From Methanocrinis alkalitolerans (GTDB lineage Archaea > Halobacteriota > Methanosarcinia > Methanotrichales > Methanotrichaceae), in the NCBI RefSeq assembly GCF_029167205.1, contig NZ_JARFPL010000001.1:1-64000 (forward strand): 64,000 nucleotides of DNA, written 5' to 3'. Each line of letters opens with the position of its first letter. Positions within the stretch are counted from its first letter, which is position 1. The translations under genes and the position numbers were made by a program. Positions 35,927 through 44,699 of this stretch are shown one piece after another. The notes beneath the pieces were generated by a model, which searched no databases, was not told where the DNA came from, and was given only the letters and a program-made list of their open reading frames with translations.

Positions 35927-36091
35927 TTGAAGGTCACGCTGGTGGTGGACGGGAAGACGATACCCATGAACCACTTCACCCAGGAGGTGATGGAGAAGGT
36001 CGTCTCGGGGGTGGCCGGGTCCCTCCGGGGGGTGGACCCACAATGGAAGAAGATGGTCGTCGAGGTGGAGCGGGGCGACCCGGACGAGTGA
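35927..36091 (+). CDS. small conserved-looking protein, 54 aa
   Basis: A short frame begins at TTG 35927 with MKVTLVVDGKTIPMNHFTQE and ends with VVEVERGDPDE. It reads as a compact alpha/beta protein with high GC codon use like its neighbours. It ends only six bases before the stop of the convergent zinc-ribbon gene, leaving no space for separate terminators. I believe such short archaeal proteins exist as a family, but I cannot name it. Confidence 0.55.
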   Translation: MKVTLVVDGKTIPMNHFTQEVMEKVVSGVAGSLRGVDPQWKKMVVEVERGDPDE

Positions 36092-36097
36092 CCTGTT

Positions 36098-36673
36098 TCA
36101 CTCCTTTTTGGACTTTTTAAAGGCTGAGGAGAGGTCTATCAGGTAAGTCCCCTCTTTTACGGCCATCACCAGCTCCTCCCTCTCGAAGAGGGATGGAAGA
36201 TTGAGCTCGTAGCTGCCGGGCTCCGACATCCTGATGCTCTCCAGGGTCTTATCTTCATCGTGCCGGTCCTTATCAGATCTCCCGGCGGCGGTCTCAGATT
36301 GGTCCCTGCTGGTATCCAGGTCTACAAATCCGAGCTTGCCTTTGGCCCTCTGATCCTGCCCATCTCTCCGGACCGGTCTACTCTTCTTAGCCTTATGTAT
36401 ACCCTTGCCGTCCCTCCTCTCATCTTTGGGCCGATCCCCCTCCCGGTCTCGTCGGGGCCCAGCCTTCAGGATCTTTCGGAGCGAATCGTCCCCTTCAGGC
36501 CAGGGCTCGTAGGGTCCTCCGATCTCGGAAGCCTTCAGGGCACTCCTTACTTCTCTTATCTTATCTTTGGACTTCACGAAGAGGAACTTCTTCCAGCCGC
36601 AGACAGGGCAGCCCTCAAGGACGTCCATCCCGTCTTCAAAGACCCGTTTGCAACGGGTACACATGTGGGGCAT
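36098..36673 (-). CDS. zinc-ribbon protein (OapC-like)
   Basis: The N-terminus carries a zinc ribbon, CTRCKR followed by GCPVCGWKKFLFV. The middle (about residues 45-130) is a long, highly charged, probably disordered stretch rich in Arg, Asp and Lys. The C-terminal 60 residues are conserved-looking (GSYELNLPSLFEREELVMAV, GTYLIDLSSAF). It is the last gene of the GTPase/DUF2073/zinc-ribbon operon that is widespread in euryarchaea and, as I recall, was named for proximity to replication origins in some species. No biochemical role is established to my knowledge. Confidence 0.75.
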   Translation of the reverse strand: MPHMCTRCKRVFEDGMDVLEGCPVCGWKKFLFVKSKDKIREVRSALKASEIGGPYEPWPEGDDSLRKILKAGPRRDREGDRPKDERRDGKGIHKAKKSRPVRRDGQDQRAKGKLGFVDLDTSRDQSETAAGRSDKDRHDEDKTLESIRMSEPGSYELNLPSLFEREELVMAVKEGTYLIDLSSAFKKSKKE

Positions 36674-36678
36674 GCTGA

Positions 36679-37044
36679 TCAGTCACCGACCGAGACCTTG
36701 GTGCTGATCTGGTACTTGTCCTTCTCGATGGTCCGGAGCTGGTTTGCAGGTCCGATGACGGTCATCCTCGTCTTGACCCCGGACTTTCCCAGGATCTTGT
36801 TGAAAAAGTTCGACTCGTTCTTGACCGGGTAGCTCTCGATCTCTATCCCCGAGAACTCGTCGAGGCGTATCTCGGTCATCGTCATCTCGATGAGCTTGAC
36901 CTCCTCCTCTGGGGTCAGGCCCAGCTCCAGCACCACGATGTTTCCTCTCTTGACCTTGCTCAATATGAGCCGGATCTTCTCCATGGAGGACATGGACTCA
37001 AGCCTCTCGGCAGAGATCAGATCCATCTGTACTTCCCTCATCAT
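36679..37044 (-). CDS. DUF2073 protein (OapB-like)
   Basis: The 121-residue protein matches DUF2073: VQMDLISAERLESMSSMEKI, ILSKVKRGNIVVLELGLTPE, IEMTMTEI and a final MTVIGPANQLRTIEKDKYQI. It sits between the Era-like GTPase (1 bp gap) and the zinc-ribbon gene (5 bp gap), so all three are co-translated in one operon. The fixed neighbourhood in euryarchaea implies that it works with the GTPase, but the process is unknown. Confidence 0.85.
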   Translation of the reverse strand: MMREVQMDLISAERLESMSSMEKIRLILSKVKRGNIVVLELGLTPEEEVKLIEMTMTEIRLDEFSGIEIESYPVKNESNFFNKILGKSGVKTRMTVIGPANQLRTIEKDKYQISTKVSVGD

Positions 37045-37045
37045 C

Positions 37046-37687
37046 TCACCCGAAGTGCCTCGCTATGGCCGTATACAGCTCATCTATATTCGAGCCTTCC
37101 AGGGCGGAGATGGTGACTAAGGGGTGTTGTGGGAAGGCCGACTTTATCCTGGAAGGAGAGGCTCTGGGCAGATCCATCTTGTTGGCCACGATCAGAAGGG
37201 GGAGCTTTCTAGCCTCCATGTTCCCCACCACCGTGACGTTGACCTGGGTGTAGGGGTCCTCTGTGGAGTCCATCACCAGAAGGACGCCGTCGAGGTCTTC
37301 GAGCCATTTTATCGCCTCGATGACCCCTTCCGTCGCCTCCTTCGCCCTCCTCTTCGCCTCCTCCTCCTCGAGACCGTAAGCCATGAACTCTCTGAAATCG
37401 ATCTTGGTAGCCATCCCCGGCGTGTCGACTATGTCCAGCTCGACGCTGGATCCGTTGGTGTTTATCATGACGCCGTCCGTCCGCATAGCCCGTCTCGTCT
37501 CGTGGGGTATGTGAGATATGCCGCCGGTCTCGACCCCGCTCCAGTCCCTCACTATCCTGTTGGCGAGGGTGGTCTTTCCGGCGTTGGGAGGCCCATATAT
37601 GCCTATTCTGGCCCTTTTTTTACCAAAGATCCATTTTATCCAAACGGCAAAGTTCATCTTTAGACTTCTGATGACTCTCATGCCCAA
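37046..37687 (-). CDS. Era-like small GTPase (OapA-like)
   Basis: This 213-residue GTPase has G1 GPPNAGKTT (about residue 32), the switch region with IPHETRRAM, G3 DTPGMATKI, G4 NKMD and G5-like SAL. It has no KH or other RNA-binding extension of bacterial Era, so a simple transfer of function from Era is not justified. It leads the three-gene operon with DUF2073 and a zinc-ribbon protein. Confidence 0.88.
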   Translation of the reverse strand: MGMRVIRSLKMNFAVWIKWIFGKKRARIGIYGPPNAGKTTLANRIVRDWSGVETGGISHIPHETRRAMRTDGVMINTNGSSVELDIVDTPGMATKIDFREFMAYGLEEEEAKRRAKEATEGVIEAIKWLEDLDGVLLVMDSTEDPYTQVNVTVVGNMEARKLPLLIVANKMDLPRASPSRIKSAFPQHPLVTISALEGSNIDELYTAIARHFG

Positions 37688-38038
37688 TCCTCTCGGGAGA
37701 GATGATCATGTATGTACTAATAATTTTCCACCGCTTTTTTTATAGCCATCGATGGAAAGTAAATTTCTCCGATTTATCGGAATTTCGATGCCTTCCGATA
37801 TTGGGGATGGCCCTTCTCAGCAGGAGAATAGGCTTAAAAGTCGATGGTCTGGACTTTTGATATGAGAGGATGCGATGGCAGTGATTCTCCATCTATCGGA
37901 AAGAAGCGGTCGAGTATGGCTCTGGAAGATCGGTGCCGTCAGATGAGATCCCGCCGAAAGAGAGGCGGCTGATCCTTCGGCGGGGAAGGCCCCACCGACG
38001 ATCCGGTTCCCCCCTCCGCCGAACTCTATGCCTGCATC
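37688..38038. other. 351-bp gap with structured GC-rich part
   Basis: No gene is visible. The right half begins after a TATA-like GGCTTAAAAGTC near 37831 and is GC-rich with several inverted repeats, for example CCGCCGAA and TTCGGCGG around 37953-37982. That arrangement (own promoter, structured DNA, no reading frame over 24 codons) would fit a small RNA, but nothing identifies a known class. The left half probably holds the promoter of the GTPase operon. Confidence 0.3.
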
Positions 38039-39139
38039 TCATGGGCCAAGGTGGAGACTCTGGGCAGGGCAGTCGGACCTAAAAGCGTCAAACTCCCCCG
38101 ACCTTCGAATATCCTTCCATATATCTTTCAGGGGACGATCCCGGACGTTTCCCACGACTTCGCCGATGTAGGGACATGGCCTGACGCCGCCGTCGACACC
38201 GACGTGGATCCAGCGGCGTCCAGCCATGCACCCCAGCATCTCCCCCTCGAAGTAGGTGTTGGCAAAGACCCGGGGTCCGCCGGGGGTGGCGTTGACCTTC
38301 CTGTAGAACCGGAGGATCGACTCCCGCTCTATCTGGGTGAGCCCTTCGTCTGGAGATCTAGGCATCCCCTCCCATATCGAAAGCTCATGGACCCCCAGAT
38401 CCGTTGCCAGGTCGTAGAGGTCGAAGATCCCTGAGACTCCGTCGCCCTTGACGTGGACTGAGATGGTGACCAGGAGTCCGGCGTCCAGAGCCATCTTTAT
38501 CGCCTCTATCGCCTTCTCGTGAGCGCCGGGGACGCCCCTGATCCCGTCATGGACGGTGGGATCGGTGCTGTAGACCCCTATCAGCAGGTTGTAGAGCCCC
38601 GCCTCCTTCAGCCTCTTCGCCTTATCAGGGGTCATCTCGAGCCCCGGGGTGAAGAGGTTCACCACCGCCCTCTCCGGGTCGACGTAGCGGATCAGCTCGA
38701 AGATATCGTCCCGGAGGAGGGGGTCGCCCTCGGTGAAGGTGATGATGCTCGCCCCCAGGTCGAGGGCCTCGTCGACGACCTTCTGGATCTCCTCCGCCTC
38801 TAGCTCCCCCTCACCTTCTTTGATCAGGCAGTGATGGCAGCTGCAGCCGCACTCTCTCGTCACCTCGATGCTGACGGTCTGGGGAACGAACCTGCCGATG
38901 GCGATCTTCGCCTCGCTGAGGACGAGCCTCTTGAAGGGGCCGCTGGGTATGGGTGGAAGCCAGGTGGAAGCTACTATGTCTCCTTCCCTCACCAGGGCTG
39001 GCTTCTCCTCTGCCAGCCGCCGGTTTATCTTGTTGAGGGCTGGCTGGACCAGCATCGAGATAGCTCCTCGGGCCTGGAGGATCCTCTTATCCTGGTCGTA
39101 TTCCACCGTCAGGGCGGTGGTCTTCAGTAGAGGGGTCAT
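38039..39139 (-). CDS. radical SAM protein with C-terminal Cys cluster
   Basis: From ATG 39139 the protein has about 366 residues. An N-terminal extension of about 90 residues precedes the radical SAM core, whose CxxxCxxC motif is in ECGCSCHHCLIK; the SAM-binding TFTEGDPLL follows. The C-terminus has further cysteines (GCMAGRRWIHVGVDG, RPCPYIGEVVGNV, and a last Cys in RSDCPAQ) like SPASM-type auxiliary cluster domains. The substrate is unknown. It is divergent from argG; an upstream ATG at 39190 is less likely as it would crowd the shared promoter region. Confidence 0.8.
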   Translation of the reverse strand: MTPLLKTTALTVEYDQDKRILQARGAISMLVQPALNKINRRLAEEKPALVREGDIVASTWLPPIPSGPFKRLVLSEAKIAIGRFVPQTVSIEVTRECGCSCHHCLIKEGEGELEAEEIQKVVDEALDLGASIITFTEGDPLLRDDIFELIRYVDPERAVVNLFTPGLEMTPDKAKRLKEAGLYNLLIGVYSTDPTVHDGIRGVPGAHEKAIEAIKMALDAGLLVTISVHVKGDGVSGIFDLYDLATDLGVHELSIWEGMPRSPDEGLTQIERESILRFYRKVNATPGGPRVFANTYFEGEMLGCMAGRRWIHVGVDGGVRPCPYIGEVVGNVRDRPLKDIWKDIRRSGEFDAFRSDCPAQSLHLGP

Positions 39140-39235
39140 CGGGGGAAAATTCGATCGGAGAGTTATAGAGTTATCGATCGCAGAACGCAAGGGTTAAAAT
39201 AACTGATCGCTGAGTAGGCCCCTGGTGATATTAGA

Positions 39236-40408
39236 TTGTCTGAAGTTATAGTCCTCGCTTATTCTGGAGGCCTCGACACCTCCGTCTGCGTCCCTCTCCT
39301 CCGGGAGCGTTACGGCTTCGACGAGGTGATAACCGTCCTGACGGACGTCGGGCAGCCGAAGGAGGATATCGAGAGGGGAAATGAGAGGGCAGAAAAGCTG
39401 AGCGACGGCCATTACGTCATCGATGCTCGGGATGAGTTCGTGAGGGACTACATATTCCCCGCCATCAAGGCCAACGGCTCCTACGAGGGCTACGTCCTGG
39501 GCACCGCCATCGCAAGGCCTCTGATCGCGAGAAAGACGGTGGAGATCGCAGAAGAGCTGGGGGCGGACGCCCTGGGGCACGGCTGCACCGGCAGGGGCAA
39601 CGACCAGCTGAGGTTTGAGGCGATCTTCAGGGCGACGGACCTGCGGGTGGTGGCGCCCATGCGCGAGCTGGACCTCAGCCGGGAGTGGGAGATCGATTAT
39701 GCGAGAGATCACGGGATCGACGTCCCCGTAACCCGGGAGAAGCCCTGGTCGATAGACGAGAACCTCTGGTCCCGGTCCATCGAGGGAGGCCGTCTAGAGG
39801 ACCCGTTCTTCGAGCCTCCCGAGGAGATCTATGCCTGGACCAAGTCCCCAGAGAGGGGAGTCCCCCCCGAGAAGGTGGAGATCGAGTTCTCGAAGGGCGT
39901 TCCCGTCGCCCTAGACGGTGAGAGGATCGGCGGCGTCGAGCTGATCGAGAGGCTCAACAGAATCGCTGGAGAGCACGGCGTCGGCAGGACCGACATGATC
40001 GAAGATAGGGTCCTGGGCCTGAAGGCGAGGGAGAACTACGAGCATCCGGCGGCGACGGTCCTCCTCAACGCCCACCGGGACCTGGAGCGGCTCGTCCTCT
40101 CTCGGGCTGAGCTGCGGTTCAAGGCCGCCGTCGACGAGGCCTGGTCGGAGCTGGCGTACATGGGGCTTGTGAACGACCCCCTCTACGCCGACCTCTCCGC
40201 CTTCGTCGACGAGAGCTCGAAGAGGGTAAACGGCGTCGTCAAGATGAAGCTATATTGCGGGAGGGCCTATCCCGTGGGCAGGAGGTCTCCGGACGCCATA
40301 TACGACCAGGAGATGGTCTCCTTCGACAGCCAGACCCTGAGCCAGAGGGACTCGGAGGGATTTTCTAAGTACCATGGGTTCCAGGCGCGTTTCCTGGCGA
40401 AACGTTGA
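39236..40408 (+). CDS. argG: argininosuccinate synthase
   Basis: The 390-residue enzyme joins citrulline and aspartate using ATP in arginine synthesis. The N-terminal P-loop-like AYSGGLDTSV, the HGCTGRGNDQLRFE segment, and the REKPWSIDENLWSRSIEG motif are all typical. Translation starts at TTG 39236. A TATA-like GTTAAAATAAC lies about 40 bp upstream (39193-39203). Downstream lies a block of 12-bp tandem repeats. Confidence 0.95.
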   Translation: MSEVIVLAYSGGLDTSVCVPLLRERYGFDEVITVLTDVGQPKEDIERGNERAEKLSDGHYVIDARDEFVRDYIFPAIKANGSYEGYVLGTAIARPLIARKTVEIAEELGADALGHGCTGRGNDQLRFEAIFRATDLRVVAPMRELDLSREWEIDYARDHGIDVPVTREKPWSIDENLWSRSIEGGRLEDPFFEPPEEIYAWTKSPERGVPPEKVEIEFSKGVPVALDGERIGGVELIERLNRIAGEHGVGRTDMIEDRVLGLKARENYEHPAATVLLNAHRDLERLVLSRAELRFKAAVDEAWSELAYMGLVNDPLYADLSAFVDESSKRVNGVVKMKLYCGRAYPVGRRSPDAIYDQEMVSFDSQTLSQRDSEGFSKYHGFQARFLAKR

Positions 40409-40410
40409 TG

Positions 40411-40476
40411 GTCAGACTGAGGTTCAGACTGAGGTTCAGACTGAGGTTCAGACTGAGGTTCAGACTGAGGGCAGAC
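40411..40476 (+). repeat. 12-bp tandem repeat after argG
   Basis: Four perfect copies of GGTTCAGACTGA run from 40421 to 40468, with a partial copy (GTCAGACTGA) before them directly after the argG stop, and a partial copy (GGGCAGAC) after. The array fills most of the gap to the DUF2111 gene. Confidence 0.92.
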
Positions 40477-40507
40477 TATATCAACAATTAGAGCCCGAGA
40501 TCCTCCC

Positions 40508-40888
40508 ATGGCAGATCTTATAATATCTGAGAAGTCGGGCCCCGCCGACCTCGCCCCCATTGCCCTGGCCGCAAACCAGATCCTGGGGCTTCCGGTGACT
40601 CTGAGGTCCCTCATGGTCCCTGGGGTGAGGGTGGAGGGGGGGGAGGTCCTCGACGACGGGTACTCGGGACCGGTCCTCGAAGAGGTGATGGCATCGGGAA
40701 AGGCGTTGAGGACCGTCCCCAAAAGCGGCGTCTATCAGGGCGTCCCCGTCTCCGTCGCCCCCATAAGGGATAAGGGGGGCGAGGTGATCGCGGCGATGGG
40801 GGTCGTAGACGTCGTCGGCACCATCGACATACCTTCCGTCTTCGGCGCCTACACCGAGGTCGTCAAAGAGGTTTCAGCGAAGAGATGA
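40508..40888 (+). CDS. DUF2111 methanogen protein
   Basis: The 126-residue protein resembles DUF2111, a family seen in methanogens: DLAPIALAANQILGLPVTLR, EVLDDGYSGPVLEEVM, GVYQGVPVSVAPIRD and GEVIAAMGVVDVVGTID. Its arrangement resembles a small sensor-like domain, but no function is known to me. Its stop overlaps the start of the acetyltransferase gene (ATGA), so the two are coupled. Confidence 0.8.
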   Translation: MADLIISEKSGPADLAPIALAANQILGLPVTLRSLMVPGVRVEGGEVLDDGYSGPVLEEVMASGKALRTVPKSGVYQGVPVSVAPIRDKGGEVIAAMGVVDVVGTIDIPSVFGAYTEVVKEVSAKR

Positions 40889-41373
40889 GGATCCAGAGGG
40901 GGTTGGCGGGGGATCTCCCCTCGATCCTCGCCGCAGAAAGGGCCTGCTTCTCAGAAGAAGCGGCCTTCTCGGCAGAGGTCCTCACCTTCTTCCTGGAGGA
41001 GGGATTAACCTTCGTCGCCGAGGACGGCGGACTCGCCGGCTTCGTCATGGGGTTTGCGGCTGGCGATCTTGGGAAGGTGGCAACCCTGGACGTCATCCCA
41101 GGACGGCGCGGTGAGGGGCTGGCCCAAAGTCTGATGGAGGTGCTGGAGGCGGAGCTGGCATCCCGGGGGGTCGAGGCCGTTACCCTGGAGGTGGCGGTGG
41201 ATAACCGGGGGGCCATCGCCCTCTACGAGAAGCTCGGCTACCGGGAGGCTTCCCTCCTGGAGGGGTACTACGGGACCGGAAGTGACGCCATTCTCATGGC
41301 CAAGCTCCTGGAACAGGAAGGACGCCTCCTCCAAACCACAAAATATATCGATATCCAGAACGATTCACCTTGA
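40885..41373 (+). CDS. GNAT-family N-acetyltransferase (RimI-like)
   Basis: This 162-residue GNAT enzyme has the acetyl-CoA binding motif VIPGRRGEGLAQSLMEVL (R-x2-G-x-G/A pattern), the VTLEVAVDNRGAIALYEKLGY region typical of RimI-like protein N-terminal acetyltransferases, and an N-terminal GDLPSILAAERACF helix. Substrate is inferred to be a protein amino terminus but other amines are possible. It is translationally coupled to the DUF2111 gene. Confidence 0.85.
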   Translation: MRIQRGLAGDLPSILAAERACFSEEAAFSAEVLTFFLEEGLTFVAEDGGLAGFVMGFAAGDLGKVATLDVIPGRRGEGLAQSLMEVLEAELASRGVEAVTLEVAVDNRGAIALYEKLGYREASLLEGYYGTGSDAILMAKLLEQEGRLLQTTKYIDIQNDSP

Positions 41374-41374
41374 C

Positions 41375-44300
41375 ATGAAGTCCTGGGCCCTCCCGATCCT
41401 CATCGTCTTCCTCGTCTTCTCTCCTCCTGTCGCCGGAGACGATGAGCCGGGGGGGTGGCTCGGCAAGGCGATAACCTTCTACTCCAGCGGTTCTTACGAT
41501 CTCGCTCTCCTTTATGTCAACAAATCTCTGGACATCGATCCCGCCTATCCTGACGCCTGGAATCTGAAGGGGTACATCGAGAGCGACCTGGGAAGGTTTG
41601 ACGCCGCCGCCGAATCTTTCAACAGATCTCTCTCCATCGAACCCTCAGACCCCCGGATCTGGTACGGCCGGGGGTTCGCCCTCCACAGCCTCGGGAGGTA
41701 TGAGGAGGCTGTAGGTTGCTACGATCGAGCCCTGGAGTTCAACTCATCCGGCCCCGACCTCTGGCGGGCGAGGGGTTTTGCTCTCTACAGCCTCGGGAGG
41801 TACGGGGAGGCGGTGGCATCTTACGATGAGGCTCTCGTCATCGACCCGGCCCAGACCGAAGTCTGGTACAGCAAAGGGCTCGCCCTCTCCGGCATGGGAC
41901 GGTATGACCAGGCGATCGAATGTTACGAGTTAGCCATCAATATCGACGAATCGGACGTCGCCTCATGGCACGGCAAGGGCTTCGCCCTCTTCAGCCTAGG
42001 AAGGAGCGATGAGGCCCTCCAGTGTTACGATCGGGCGATAGAGATCGACCCCTCCCGCGCCGACATATGGTACAACAAGGGGATCGTCCTGGCGAGCCTG
42101 GGTGAGTACGACGAGGCGTTCAAAAGCTACGATTTCGCCTCGGATATCGATCCCCACCACCACGCCGCATGGTACAACAAGGGGCTCGTCCTCTACAGCC
42201 TGGGAAGGTTTGAGGAGGCGATGGCGTCTTACGACCGGGCACTAGAGATCGATCCATCCCTCGCGGCCGTCTGGAACAGCAAGGGCAACGCCCTCTTCAG
42301 CCTCGGCAGGTTGGATGAGGCGCTCAGCTGTTACTCCAGGGCCGTGACCATCGATCCAGGTTATCCGAACGGCTGGTATAACCAGGCCGTCGTCCTCCAT
42401 CGGCTCGCCCGCCCGGATGAGGCGGTGGAGGCGTACGACCGGGTGATAGAGATCGATCCCGCCTATGATGGCGTCTGGTTCAATAAGGGTCTCGCCCTCT
42501 ATGCCATGGCCAGGTTCCAGGATGCGATAGACTGTTTCGAGAGGGTTTTGGAGAGCGACCCGGCGAACGGTGACGCCTGGTACAACAAGGGGCTCGCCCT
42601 GGGACGGCTGGAGAGGTACCAGGAGGCTCTGGACTGTTATGACGAGGCCCTCTCGATCTATCCGGGACGGACGGACTTTTTGAACAACAGGTGCAGCACC
42701 CTCTACAGCCTCGAAAGGTACAACGATTCGGTCGGCTGTTACGACGAGCTGATAGGGGCAGACCCAGGCTACGAGAACGGCTGGTTCAACAAGGCGGTCG
42801 CCCTCACCAGGCTGGAACGGTACCGGGAGGCTGCGGACGCTTACAGTGAGGCGATCTCCATAAACGGCTCTCGGATCGACGCCTGGCGCGGGAGGGGCGA
42901 CGCCTTCGCCAGCATCGGGGAATACGAGGAAGCCGTCAAATCTTACGACGGGGCGATCGCCGTCAACCCCGGCGATCCCGAAGTCTGGTACCAGAGGGGC
43001 TTTCTCCTCTACAACGCCAGCAGGCTGGAGGAGGCCGTCGATAGCTACGACCGGGCCCTGGAGATCGACCCCTCTTATGAGGGGGCGTGGGGGCCCCGGG
43101 GGCTCGCCCTCTACCAGCTGGGAAGGTTTGAAGAGTCGATGGATTCCTACGATGAAGCCCTGAAGACGAGACCGACGGACGTATCCCTCTGGTACAACAG
43201 GGGGGTCGTCCTCAGCAGCCTGGAGAGGTACGAGGAGGCGATAGATTCCTACGACCGGGTGATCGAGATCGATCGGTACGAGAAAGGAGACGCCCTCTAC
43301 CAGCTGGGCAGGTTCGCGGAAGCGGCGGAATGTTACGATAAGGTTCTGGAGGTCAACCCCCTGGAGGCGAAGGCCTGGTACCAGAAGGGGTCGGCACTCC
43401 AGAGGCTCGGAGATTACGGGAGGGCTGCCGAGTGCTATGGCGTGGTCATCGAAATCGATCCCCATTACAGCGGGGTCTGGCGCGAGAGGGGCTCCGCCCT
43501 CATGGGCTTTGGGGGCTACGACGGCGCCGTCGCCTCCTTCGAGAGGGCCCTCCAGGAAGATCCTTCGGACCTCGTCGCCCTCCTGGGCAAGGGGTCCTCC
43601 CTTCACCGGCTCGGGCGATACGACGAAGCCCTCAATAGCTTCGAAGCGGTCCTGAGGGCCGATCCTCGAAATAAGGACGCTTGGCGGGGCAAGGGGCTCG
43701 CCCTCCAGGGGCTTGGAAGGGACCTGGAGGCGGTAGATAGCTACGACGAGGCGATCGCCGTCGACCCGTCGGATGAAGGGTCCTGGATCGGGAGGGGCTC
43801 GGCGCTCGCCGGGGTGGGGCGGCTGGAGGAGGCGGTCGGGTCTTACGACCGCGCCATCGCCCTCGATCCCCTGGATGCGGGAAGGTGGTCGGATAAGGGG
43901 CTTGCCCTCCAGAAGCTGGGGCGGCTTGAGGATGCCATCGCGTCTTACGATGAGGCGATCGACCTCGATCCGGCCAGCTCCGAGGCATGGCGGGGCAGGG
44001 GGGCCGCCCTGGAGGCGTTGGGGAGGCCCGAGGAGGCCATTCGATCTTACGACGGCGCCATCGAGGCCGACCCCCACGATGCTAGATCCTGGTTTGAGAA
44101 GGGGTCCCTCCTGGAGGAGATGGGCAGGAGGGAGGAGGCCCTCGATGCTTATGGGAGGGCGGTGGAGGTCGATGCGTCCTTCTTCGATCCCTGGAGGAGG
44201 AAGGGGCAGCTCCTCGGCGATATGAAGAGGTACGCCGAGGCGCTCGAGAGTTACGACCGGGCGTCGGAGATCGACCCTGCCGATGGTCCCGTCTGGTTTG

Positions 44301-44587
44301 AGAGGGGTCTTCTCCTCCAGAGCCTGGGGAGGCTGGAGGATGCTGTCGAGTCCTACGACCGGGCGTCGGAGATCGATCCCAACTCCGTCGATATCTGGTA
44401 TTTCAGGGGGACTGCCCTCGACGGCCTCGGCCGTTACTCTGAGGCGGTGACGAGCTACGATCGGGCTATCGCCATCGATCCCAGGGACCTGAGGAGCTGG
44501 AACAGGAAGGGGGATACCTTCTACAAGCTGGGGCAGTACAGGAAGGCGGTCGAGTGCTACGACAAGTTCATAGAGCTCAGCTCGTAG
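41375..44587 (+). CDS. exported TPR-repeat protein, 1070 aa
   Basis: ATG 41375 follows a TATA-like AAAATATATCG and gives a signal peptide (MKSWALPILIVFLVFSPPVA). The rest is an almost unbroken array of about 30 tetratricopeptide repeats of 34 residues with the consensus AWYNKGLALYSLGRYEEA then YDRALEIDP. One repeat near nucleotide 43275 (EIDRYEKGDALYQLGRF) is about six residues short. Long exported TPR arrays are typical protein-binding scaffolds in methanogens. The product is probably on the outer face of the membrane; its partner is unknown. Confidence 0.85.
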   Translation: MKSWALPILIVFLVFSPPVAGDDEPGGWLGKAITFYSSGSYDLALLYVNKSLDIDPAYPDAWNLKGYIESDLGRFDAAAESFNRSLSIEPSDPRIWYGRGFALHSLGRYEEAVGCYDRALEFNSSGPDLWRARGFALYSLGRYGEAVASYDEALVIDPAQTEVWYSKGLALSGMGRYDQAIECYELAINIDESDVASWHGKGFALFSLGRSDEALQCYDRAIEIDPSRADIWYNKGIVLASLGEYDEAFKSYDFASDIDPHHHAAWYNKGLVLYSLGRFEEAMASYDRALEIDPSLAAVWNSKGNALFSLGRLDEALSCYSRAVTIDPGYPNGWYNQAVVLHRLARPDEAVEAYDRVIEIDPAYDGVWFNKGLALYAMARFQDAIDCFERVLESDPANGDAWYNKGLALGRLERYQEALDCYDEALSIYPGRTDFLNNRCSTLYSLERYNDSVGCYDELIGADPGYENGWFNKAVALTRLERYREAADAYSEAISINGSRIDAWRGRGDAFASIGEYEEAVKSYDGAIAVNPGDPEVWYQRGFLLYNASRLEEAVDSYDRALEIDPSYEGAWGPRGLALYQLGRFEESMDSYDEALKTRPTDVSLWYNRGVVLSSLERYEEAIDSYDRVIEIDRYEKGDALYQLGRFAEAAECYDKVLEVNPLEAKAWYQKGSALQRLGDYGRAAECYGVVIEIDPHYSGVWRERGSALMGFGGYDGAVASFERALQEDPSDLVALLGKGSSLHRLGRYDEALNSFEAVLRADPRNKDAWRGKGLALQGLGRDLEAVDSYDEAIAVDPSDEGSWIGRGSALAGVGRLEEAVGSYDRAIALDPLDAGRWSDKGLALQKLGRLEDAIASYDEAIDLDPASSEAWRGRGAALEALGRPEEAIRSYDGAIEADPHDARSWFEKGSLLEEMGRREEALDAYGRAVEVDASFFDPWRRKGQLLGDMKRYAEALESYDRASEIDPADGPVWFERGLLLQSLGRLEDAVESYDRASEIDPNSVDIWYFRGTALDGLGRYSEAVTSYDRAIAIDPRDLRSWNRKGDTFYKLGQYRKAVECYDKFIELSS

Positions 44588-44699
44588 CGGCCTCGAGGCC
44601 GTCGACGGTATCCGCCCCCATCCCCTCCGACGGACGGCGCCCCCTGAATGACGGACCCCACCGTAAGGTATATCGGAGGCGAGGAGGATCCCAACCCCC

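Noticed and set aside
40411..40476. CRISPR-like array after argG
   Set aside because: The 12-bp units are contiguous without spacers, so this is a simple tandem repeat; no cas genes are present.
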